A DNA stretch of 64,000 nucleotides, taken from NCBI GenBank assembly GCA_029964075.1, contig CM057135.1, forward strand, positions 2,217,001 through 2,281,000. The letters are read 5' to 3'. Shown here piece by piece: positions 54,101 through 64,000 of this stretch (the stretch's first letter is position 1; every line of letters starts with the position of its first letter). The notes below the pieces were generated by a model. That model was not told where the DNA came from. It ran no database searches and saw only the letters and a program-made list of their open reading frames with translations. Made by a program: the position numbers and the translations under genes. Origin of the DNA: Patiria pectinifera (lineage: Eukaryota > Echinodermata > Asteroidea > Valvatida > Asterinidae).

Positions 54101-57100
54101 CAAGCCCTCTGTTTGCGGCTACCTTACTGTAGGGCGCCCCCAACGGGCGTTAATTGAGGTTTTGCTCCTTCTGACCCCAAATTACCCCCCCCCTTTGTTC
54201 GCTCGAAATTGCTGTGATCGGAGGACGGTCCATCGGCCCTATTCAGATTTTGGGCGCATTTGTTGCGGAACCGCCATTGGTGACCCCTTTTGAAACGCTG
54301 CCCCCCCCCCATCCCAGGTTCCGCCCCCCTGAAAAAAAAAACACTCCGCAAACATTTTGACAACAAACGGTGGAAGGCGCCATTTTGAAACTACAGGTAG
54401 CAGACCAGTAAATAAACTTCCATAGACCCCAATGGTAAATGCTCCACCTTCAAAAATTCGGGAAAAATACTCACAACTCTCCAAGGTGTTCGAGACACAC
54501 ATCAGATTAAATCTTATTTCATCATCTTTCAATTTCTGTTCAATTTACGGGGTGGCAACTCATGACTTTTAGGAGAAATTTCCATCTGAAGACGATCACC
54601 CCTGAAAATAGTCTTGAAGCCCATCTCCATTTTGAAAAACGATGCCTACACTCCATTGCAAAGTAGAGCGCTTTTAGGGTCCAAATTACATCAAAATTAC
54701 ACAGAACTGCAAGCTCCAAGTCCTGTGCACGGTTTCCATCCATATTTTTAACAAGCCCTCAAGTTCATGGCCCACAGCATGCTCAAATACCGAAGATTTT
54801 GAGGGCATGCAAATCGTGATTTGGCCGGCGCAGGCAATTTCGGACCGATTTACTGGTCTGCACCCTATAGAGAAGCGAGGTTTTGAAAAATTTCTCCAAA
54901 CCACTTGTACGGCACGAGGAAGGATGGATGACTCATATTTCATCAAAAAATTGCGAGAAAAAAAATCTCTGACTGCGATTTCTGGCCTGAAAACAAGCCC
55001 TCTGTTTGCGGCTACCTTACTGTAGGGCGCCCCCAACGGGCGTTAATTGAGTTTTTGCTCCTTCTGACCCCAAATTACCCCCCCCCCCTTGTTCGCTCGA
55101 AATTGCTGTGATCGGAGGACGGTCCATCGGCCCTATTCAGATTTTGGGCGCATTTGTTGCGGAACCGCCATTGGTGAACCCTTTGAAACGCTTCCCCCAT
55201 CCCAGGTTCCGCCCCCCTGAAAAAAAAAACACTCCGCAAACATTTTGACAACAAACGGTGGAAGGCGCCATTTTGAAACTACAGGTAGCAGACCAGTAAA
55301 TAAACTTCCATAGACCCCAATGGTAAATGCTCCCACTTCAAAAATTCTGGAAAAATACTCACAACTCTCCAAGGTGTTCGAGACACACATCAAATTAAAG
55401 CTTATTTCATCATCCTTCAATTTCTGTTCAATTTACGGGGTCAACTCATGACTTTTAGGAGAAATTTCCATCTGAAGACGATCACCCCTGAAAATAGTCT
55501 TGAAGCCCATCTCCATTTTAAAAACGATGCCTACACTCCATTGCAAAGTAGAGCGCTTTTAGGGTCCAAATTACATCAAAATTACACAGAACTGCAAGCT
55601 CCAAGTCCTGTGCACGGTTTCCATCCATATTTTTAACAAACCCTCAAGTTCATGGCCCACAGCATGCTCAAATACCGAAGATTTTGAGGGCATGCATATC
55701 GTGATTTGGCCGGCGCAGGCAATTTCGGACCGATTTACTGGTCTGCACCCTATAGAGAAGCGAGGTTTTGAAAAATTTCTCCAAACCACTTGTACGGCAC
55801 GAGGAAGGATGGATGACTCATATTTCATCAAAAAATTGCGAGAAAAAAAATCTCTGACTGCGATTTCTTGCCTGAAAACAAGCCCTCTGTTTGCGGCTAC
55901 CTTACTGTAGGGCGCCCCCAACGGGCGTTAATTGAGTTTTTGCTCCTTCTGACCCCAAATTACCCCCCCCCCTTGTTCGCTCGAAATTGCTGTGATCGGA
56001 GGACGGTCCATCGGCCCTATTCAGATTTTGGGCGCATTTGTTGCGGAACCGCCATTGGTGACCCCTTTTGAAACGCTGCCCCCCCCATCCCAGGTTCCGC
56101 CCCCCTGAAAAAAAAAAACACTCCGCACACATTTTGACAACAAACGGTGGAAGGCGCCATTTTGAAACTACAGGTAGCAGACCAGTAAATAAACTTCCAT
56201 AGACCCCAATGGTAAATGCTCCCACTTCAAAAATTCGGGAAAAATACTCACAACTCTCCAAGGTGTTCGAGACACACATCAAATTAAAGCTTATTTCATC
56301 ATCTTTCAATTTCTGTTCAATTTACGGGGGGTTAACTCATGACTTTTAGGAGAAATTTCCATCTGAAGACGATCACCCTGAAAATAGTCTTGAAGCCAAT
56401 CTCCATTTTAAAAAACGATGCCTACACTCCATTGCAAAGTAGAGCGCTTTTAGGGTCCAAATTACATCAAAATTACACAGAACTGCAAGCTCCAAGTCCT
56501 GTGCACGGTTTCCATCCATATTTTTAACAAACCCTCAAGTTCATGGCCCACAGCATGCTCAAATACCGAAGATTTTGAGGGCATGCATATCGTGATTTGG
56601 CCGGCGCAGGCAATTTCGGACCGATTTACTGGTCTGCACCCTATAGAGAAGCGAGGTTTTGAAAAATTTCTCCAAACCACTTGTACGGCACGAGGAAGGA
56701 TGGATGACTCATATTTCATCAAAAAATTGCGAGAAAAAAAATCTCTGACTGCGATTTCTTGCCTGAAAACAAGCCCTCTGTTTGCGGCTACCTTACTGTA
56801 GGGCGCCCCCAACGGGCGTTAATTGAGGTTTTGCTCCTTCTGACCCCAAATTACCCCCCCCCCCCCCTTGTTCGCTCGAAATTGCTGTGATCGGAGGACG
56901 GTCCATCGGCCCTATTCAGATTTTGGGCGCATTTGTTGCGGAACCGCCATTGGTGACCCCTTTTGAAACGTTGCCCCCCCCCCCCCATCCCAGGTTCCGC
57001 CCCCCTGAAAAAAAAAACACTCCGCAAACATTTTGACAACAAACGGTGGAAGGCGCCATTTTGAAACTACAGGTAGCAGACCAGTAAATAAACTTCCATA

Positions 57101-60100
57101 GACCCCAATGGTAAATGCTCCCACTTCAAAAATTCAGGAAAAATACTCACAACTCTCCAAGGTGTTCGAGACACACATCAAATTAAAGCTTATTTCATCA
57201 TCTTTCAATTTCTGTTCAATTTACGGGGGGTCAACTCATGACTTTTAGGAGAAATTTCCATCTGAAGACGATCACCCCTGAAAATAGTCTTGAAGCCCAT
57301 CTCCATTTTGAAAAACGATGCCTACACTCCATTGCAAAGTAGAGCGCTTTTAGGGTCCAAATTACATCAAAATTACACAGAACTGCAAGCTCCAAGTCCT
57401 GTGCACGGTTTCCATCCATATTTTTAACAAGCCCTCAAGTTCATGGCCCACAGCATGCTCAAATACCGAAGATTTTGAGGGCATGCAAATCGTGATTTGG
57501 CCGGCGCAGGCAATTTCGGACCGATTTACTGGTCTGCACCCTATAGAGAAGCGAGGTTTTGAAAAATTTCTCCAAACCACTTGTACGGCACGAGGAAGGA
57601 TGGATGACTCATATTTCATCAAAAAATTGCGAGAAAAAAATCTCTGACTGCGATTTCTGGCCTGAAAACAAGCCCTCTGTTTGCGGCTACCTTACTGTAG
57701 GGCGCCCCAACGGGCGTTAATTGAGTTTTTGCTCCTTCTGACCCCAAATTACCCCCCCCCCCCTTGTTCGCTCGAAATTGCTGTGATCGGAGGACGGTCC
57801 ATCGGCCCTATTCAGATTTTGGGCGCATTTGTTGCGGAACCGCCATTGGTGAACCCTTTTGAAACGCTGCCCCCCCCCCATCCCAGGTTCCGCCCCCCTG
57901 AAAAAAAAAACACTCCGCAAACATTTTGACAACAAACGGTGGAAGGCGCCATTTTGAAACTACAGGTAGCAGACCAGTAAATAAACTTCCATAGACCCCA
58001 ATGGTAAATGCTCCCACTTCAAAAATTCGGGAAAAATACTCACAACTCTCCAAGGTGTTCGAGACACACATCAAATTAAAGCTTATTTCATCATCTTTCA
58101 ATTTCTGTTCAATTTACGGGGGGTCAACTCATGACTTTTAGGAGAAATTTCCATCTGAAGACGATCACCCCTGAAAATAGTCTTGAAGCCCATCTCCATT
58201 TTAAAAAACGATGCCTACACTCCATTGCAAAGTAGAGCGCTTTTAGGGTCCAAATTACATCAAAATTACACAGAACTGCAAGCTCCTAGTCCTGTGCACG
58301 GTTTCCATCCATATTTTTAACAAACCCTCAAGTTCATGGCCCACAGCATGCTCAAATACCGAAGATTTTGAGGGCATGCATATCGTGATTTGGCCGGCGC
58401 AGGCAATTTCGGACCGATTTACTGGTCTGCACCCTATAGAGAAGCGAGGTTTTGAAAAATTTCTCCAAACCACTTGTACGGCACGAGGAAGGATGGATGA
58501 CTCATATTTCATCAAAAATTGCGAGAAAAAACATCTCTGACTGCGATTTCTTGCCTGAAAACAAGCCCTCTGTTTGCGGCTACCTTACTGTAGGGCGCCC
58601 CCAACGGGCGTTAATTGAGTTTTTGCTCCTTCTGACCCCAAATTACCCCCTTGTTCGCTCGAAATTGCTGTGATCGGAGGACGGTCCATCGGCCCTATTC
58701 AGATTTTGGGCGCATTTGTTGCGGAACCGCCATTGGTGACCCCTTTTGAAACGCTGCCCCCCCCCCATCCCAGGTTCCGCCCCCCTGAAAAAAAAAACAC
58801 TCCGCAAACATTTTGACAACAAACGGTGGAAGGCGCCATTTTGAAACTACAGGTAGCAGACCAGTAAATAAGCTTCCATAGACCCCAATGGTAAATGCTC
58901 CCACTTCAAAAATTCGGGAAAAATACTCACAACTCTCCAAGGTGTTCGAGACACACATCAAATTAAAGCTTATTTCATCATCTTTCAATTTCTGTTCAAT
59001 TTACGGGGGGTTAACTCATGACTTTTAGGAGAAATTTCCATCTGAAGACGATCACCCCTGAAAATAGTCTTGAAGCCAATCTCCATTTTAAAAAACGATG
59101 CCTACACTCCATTGCAAAGTAGAGCGCTTTTAGGGTCCAAATTACATCAAAATTACACAGAACTGCAAGCTCCAAGTCCTGTGCACGGTTTCCATCCATA
59201 TTTTTAACAAACCCTCAAGTTCATGGCCCACAGCATGCTCAAATACCGAAGATTTTGAGGGCATGCATATCGTGATTTGGCCGGCGCAGGCAATTTCGGA
59301 CCGATTTACTGGTCTGCACCCTATAGAGAAGCGAGGTTTTGAAAAATTTCTCCAAACCACTTGTACGGCACGAGGAAGGATGGATGACTCATATTTCATC
59401 AAAAAATTGCGAGAAAAAAATCTCTGACTGCGATTTCTTGCCTGAAAACAAGCCCTCTGTTTGCGGCTACCTTACTGTAGGGCGCCCCCAACGGGCGTTA
59501 ATTGAGGTTTTGCTCCTTCTGACCCCAAATTACCCCCCCCCCCCCTTGTTCGCTCGAAATTGCTGTGATCGGAGGACGGTCCATCGGCCCTATTCAGATT
59601 TTGGGCGCATTTGTTGCGGAACCGCCATTGGTGACCCCTTTTGAAACGTTGCCCCCCCCCCCATCCCAGGTTCCGCCCCCCTGAAAAAAAAAACACTCCG
59701 CAAACATTTTGACAACAAACGGTGGAAGGCGCCATTTTGAAACTACAGGTAGCAGACCAGTAAATAAACTTCCATAGACCCCAATGGTAAATGCTCCCAC
59801 TTCAGAAAAAATACTCACAACTCTCCAAGGTGTTCGAGACACACATCAAATTAAAGCTTATTTCATCATCTTTCAATTTCTGTTCAATTTACGGGGGGTC
59901 AACTCATGACTTTTAGGAGAAATTTCCATCTGAAGACGATCACCCCTGAAAATAGTCTTGAAGCCCATCTCCATTTTGAAAAACGATGCCTACACTCCAT
60001 TGCAAAGTAGAGCGCTTTTAGGGTCCAAATTACATCAAAATTACACAGAACTGCAAGCTCCAAGTCCTGTGCACGGTTTCCATCCATATTTTTAACAAGC

Positions 60101-63100
60101 CCTCAAGTTCATGGCCCACAGCATGCTCAAATACCGAAGATTTTGAGGGCATGCAAATCGTGATTTGGCCGGCGCAGGCAATTTCGGACCGATTTACTGG
60201 TCTGCACCCTATAGAGAAGCGAGGTTAAGCGAGGTTTTGAAAAATTTCTCCAAACCACTTGTACGGCACGAGGAAGGATGGATGACTCATATTTCATCAA
60301 AAAATTGCGAGAAAAAAAATCTCTGACTGCGATTTCTGGCCTGAAAACAAGCCCTCTGTTTGCGGCTACCTTACTGTAGGGCGCCCCCAACGGGCGTTAA
60401 TTGAGGTTTTGCTCCTTCTGACCCCAAATTACCCCCCCCCCCCCCTTGTTCGCTCGAAATTGCTGTGATCGGAGGACGGTCCATCGGCCCTATTCAGATT
60501 TTGGGCGCATTTGTTGCGGAACCGCCATTGGTGACCCCTTTTGAAACGCTGCCCCCCCCCCCCATCCCAGGTTCCGCCCCCCTGAAAAAAAAAACACTCC
60601 GCAAACATTTGACAACAAACGGTGGAAGGCGCCATTTTGAAACTACAGGTAGCAGACCAGTAAATAAACTTCCATAGACCCCAATGGTAAATGCTCCCAC
60701 TTCAAAAATTCGGGAAAAATACTCACAACTCTCCAAGGTGTTCGAGACACACATCAAATTAAAGCTTATTTCATCATCTTTCAATTTCTGTTCAATTTAC
60801 GGGGGGTCAACTCATGACTTTTAGGAGAAATTTCCATCTGAAGACGATCACCCCTGAAAATAGTCTTGAAGCCCATCTCCATTTTGAAAAACGATGCCTA
60901 CACTCCATTGCAAAGTAGAGCGCTTTTAGGGTCCAAATTACATCAAAATTACACAGAACTGCAAGCTCCAAGTCCTGTGCACGGTTTCCATCCATATTTT
61001 TAACAAGCCCTCAAGTTCATGGCCCACAGCATGCTCAAATACCGAAGATTTTGAGGGCATGCAAATCGTGATTTGGCCGGCGCAGGCAATTTCGGACCGA
61101 TTTACTGGTCTGCACCCTATAGAGAAGCGAGGTTTTGAAAAATTTCTCCAAACCACTTGTACGGCACGAGGAAGGATGGATGACTCATATTTCATCAAAA
61201 ATTGCGAAAAAAATCTCTGACTGCGATTTCTGGCCTGAAAAAAACCCCTCTGTTTGCGGCTCCCTTACTCTTGGGCGCACCCAAGGGGCGTTATTTGAGG
61301 TTTTGCTCCCTCTGACCCCCAAGTTCCCCCCCCCCCCCCCTGGGTCGCTCGAAATTGCTGTGATCGGAGGACGGTCCATCGGCCCTATTCAGATTTTGGG
61401 CGCATTTGTTGCGGAACCGCCATTGGTGACCCCTTTTGAAACGTTGCCCCCAACCCAGGTTCCGCCCCCTGAAAAAAACACTCCGCAAACATTTTGACAA
61501 CAAACGGTGGAAGGCGCCATTTTGAAACTACAGGTAGCAGACCAGTAAATAAACTTCCATAGACCCCAATGGTAAATGCTCCCACTTCAAAAATTCGGGA
61601 AAAATACTCACAACTCTCCAAGGTGTTCGAGACACACATCAAATTAAAGCTTATTTCATCATCTTTCAATTTCTGTTCAATTTACGGGGGGTCAACTCAT
61701 GACTTTTAGGAGAAATTTCCATCTGAAGACGATCACCCCTGAAAATAGTCTTGAAGCCCATCTCCATTTTGAAAAACGATGCCTACACTCCATTGCAAAG
61801 TAGAGCGCTTTTAGGGTCCAAATTACATCAAAATTACACAGAACTGCAAGCTCCAAGTCCTGTGCACGGTTTCCATCCATATTTTTAACAAGCCCTCAAG
61901 TTCATGGCCCACAGCATGCTCAAATACCGAAGATTTTGAGGGCATGCAAATCGTGATTTGGCCGGCGCAGGCAATTTCGGACCGATTTACTGGTCTGCAC
62001 CCTATAGAGAAGCGAGGTTAAGCGAGGTTTTGAAAAATTTCTCCAAACCACTTGTACGGCACGAGGAAGGATGGATGACTCATATTTCATCAAAAAATTG
62101 CGAGAAAAAAAATCTCTGACTGCGATTTCTGGCCTGAAAACAAGCCCTCTGTTTGCGGCTACCTTACTGTAGGGCGCCCCCAACGGGCGTTAATTGAGGT
62201 TTTGCTCCTTCTGACCCCAAATTACCCCCCCCCCCCCCTTGTTCGCTCGAAATTGCTGTGATCGGAGGACGGTCCATCGGCCCTATTCAGATTTTGGGCG
62301 CATTTGTTGCGGAACCGCCATTGGTGACCCCTTTTGAAACGCTGGTCCCCCCCCAGGTTCCGCCCCCCTGAAAAAAAAAACACTCCGCAAACATTTGACA
62401 ACAAACGGTGGAAGGCGCCATTTTGAAACTACAGGTAGCAGACCAGTAAATAAACTTCCATAGACCCCAATGGTAAATGCTCCCACTTCAAAAATTCGGG
62501 AAAAATACTCACAACTCTCCAAGGTGTTCGAGACACACATCAAATTAAAGCTTATTTCATCATCTTTCAATTTCTGTTCAATTTACGGGGGGTCAACTCA
62601 TGACTTTTAGGAGAAATTTCCATCTGAAGACGATCACCCCTGAAAATAGTCTTGAAGCCCATCTCCATTTTGAAAAACGATGCCTACACTCCATTGCAAA
62701 GTAGAGCGCTTTTAGGGTCCAAATTACATCAAAATTACACAGAACTGCAAGCTCCAAGTCCTGTGCACGGTTTCCATCCATATTTTTAACAAGCCCTCAA
62801 GTTCATGGCCCACAGCATGCTCAAATACCGAAGATTTTGAGGGCATGCAAATCGTGATTTGGCCGGCGCAGGCAATTTCGGACCGATTTACTGGTCTGCA
62901 CCCTATAGAGAAGCGAGGTTTTGAAAAATTTCTCCAAACCACTTGTACGGCACGAGGAAGGATGGATGACTCATATTTCATCAAAAATTGCGAGAAAAAA
63001 TCCCTGACCGCGGTTTCTGGCCTGAAAACCAGCCCTCTGTTTGGGGCTACCTTACTGTAGGGCGCCCCCCACGGGCGGTAATTGGGTTTTTGGTCCTTCC

Positions 63101-64000
63101 GGCCCCAAATTTCCCCCCCCCCCCTTGTTCGCTCGAAATTGCTGTGATCGGAGGACGGTCCATCGGCCCTATTCAGATTTTGGGCGCATTTGTTGCGGAA
63201 CCGCCATTGGTGAACCCTTTTGAAACGCTGCCCCCATCCAAGGTTCCGCCCCTGAAAAAAACACTCCGCAAACATTTTGACAACAAACGGTGGAAGGCGC
63301 CATTTTGAAACTACAGGTAGCAGACCAGTAAATAAACTTCCATAGACCCCAATGGTAAATGCTCCCACTTCAAAAATTCGGGAAAAATACTCACAACTCT
63401 CCAAGGTGTTCGAGACACACATCAAATTAAAGCTTATTTCATCATCTTTCAATTTCTGTTCAATTTACGGGGGGTCAACTCATGACTTTTAGGAGAAATT
63501 TCCATCTGAAGACGATCACCCCTGAAAATAGTCTTGAAGCCCATCTCCATTTTAAAAAACGATGCCTACACTCCATTGCAAAGTAGAGCGCTTTTAGGGT
63601 CCAAATTACATCAAAATTACACAGAACTGCAAGCTCCAAGTCCTGTGCACGGTTTCCATCCATATTTTTAACAAACCCTCAAGTTCATGGCCCACAGCAT
63701 GCTCAAATACCGAAGATTTTGAGGGCATGCATATCGTGATTTGGCCGGCGCAGGCAATTTCGGACCGATTTACTGGTCTGCACCCTATAGAGAAGCGAGG
63801 TTTTGAAAAATTTCTCCAAACCACTTGTACGGCACGAGGAAGGATGGATGACTCATATTTCATCAAAAATTGCGAGAAAAATCTCTGACTGCGATTTCTT
63901 GCCTGAAAACAAGCCCTCTGTTTGCGGCTACCTTACTGTAGGGCGCCCCCAACGGGCGTTAATTGAGTTTTTGCTCCTTCTGACCCCAAATTACCCCCCC
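47413..64000. repeat. Satellite array of roughly 890-bp units, continues beyond right edge
   Basis: One unit of about 875-900 bp is repeated head to tail. A single internal marker recurs 18 times from 48.34 to 63.48 kb with spacings such as 894, 894, 887, 885 and 889 bp. Units are very similar. Much of the length variation lies in poly-C tracts (C5 to about C14), in the A run after CCCCTG, and in small indels. Linked sequence variants recur every four units (48.3-53 kb), every three units (53.6-60 kb) and every two units (60-63 kb), so the array has higher-order structure. Frames of 60-135 codons repeat in each unit but break at the homopolymers, so I regard it as non-coding. Confidence 0.95.

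Noticed and set aside
47414..63866. Repeated frames of 60-135 codons in each satellite unit (for example MKDDEISFNL..., MGAPYSKVAANR... and MDGNRAQDLEL...)
   Set aside because: They occur because the units are near-identical. Homopolymer indels change the downstream frame from unit to unit, and overlapping frames are open on both strands, so there is no sign of coding constraint.

Overview
The window is nuclear DNA of a multicellular animal, most likely a marine invertebrate. The evidence is the mix of metazoan mobile elements (a Polinton/Maverick, Ty3/Gypsy LTR elements, Jockey-superfamily LINEs, a Penelope-like element, a Crypton-type recombinase fragment and miniature elements), a GT-AG intron, and no operons outside the viral block. 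I see no intact host housekeeping gene. Almost everything recognisable is mobile or viral in origin, and most of it is broken.

Layout. (1) 1-8.8 kb: most of a Polinton/Maverick (adintovirus-like) endogenous virus, cut by the left window edge. It carries a packaging ATPase, a double-jelly-roll major capsid protein, a retroviral-type integrase, the N-terminal part of a protein-primed DNA polymerase B, and a block of virion or membrane-type genes of unknown role. Many genes are interrupted, several exactly at A runs; the capsid, integrase and polymerase genes have also lost sequence. A 19-bp perfect hairpin lies between two convergent genes. (2) 9.2-10.5 kb: two exons of a gene with the DNCTGQNKNN signature. 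(3) 11.0-33.4 kb: a Penelope-like element split apart by nested insertions. A chromodomain Gypsy element (LTR-A, 11.9-28.3 kb, minus strand) contains a LINE (about 15.6-20.6 kb) and a second Gypsy element (LTR-B, 22.7-27.5 kb, minus strand, 5-bp target duplication). The C-terminal GIY-YIG part of the Penelope-like element reappears at 31.95-33.4 kb. (4) 34.3-38.6 kb: a Pro/Ser/Thr-type minisatellite and a zinc-knuckle LINE ORF1 interrupted by the 3' end of another LINE. (5) 39.25-39.6 kb: a small inverted-repeat element built of 16-bp units with an 8-bp target duplication. (6) 40.2-44.0 kb: a nearly full-length LINE whose ORF starts with a hydrophobic leader followed by a 2A-like DISKNPGP motif. 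(7) 44.2-45.8 kb: a tRNA-like sequence, a palindromic miniature element and a Crypton-type recombinase N-terminal domain. (8) 47.4-64.0 kb: a satellite of roughly 890-bp units running off the right edge, organised into 4-, 3- and 2-unit higher-order registers.

The genes do not form one pathway. The functional logic is local: capsid, ATPase, integrase and polymerase make the Polinton a virus-like element, and each retroelement carries its own mobilisation genes. The most unusual items are the Polinton block with its convergent-gene hairpin, the 2A-leader LINE, the 16-bp-unit inverted-repeat element, and the satellite whose higher-order register changes along its length.
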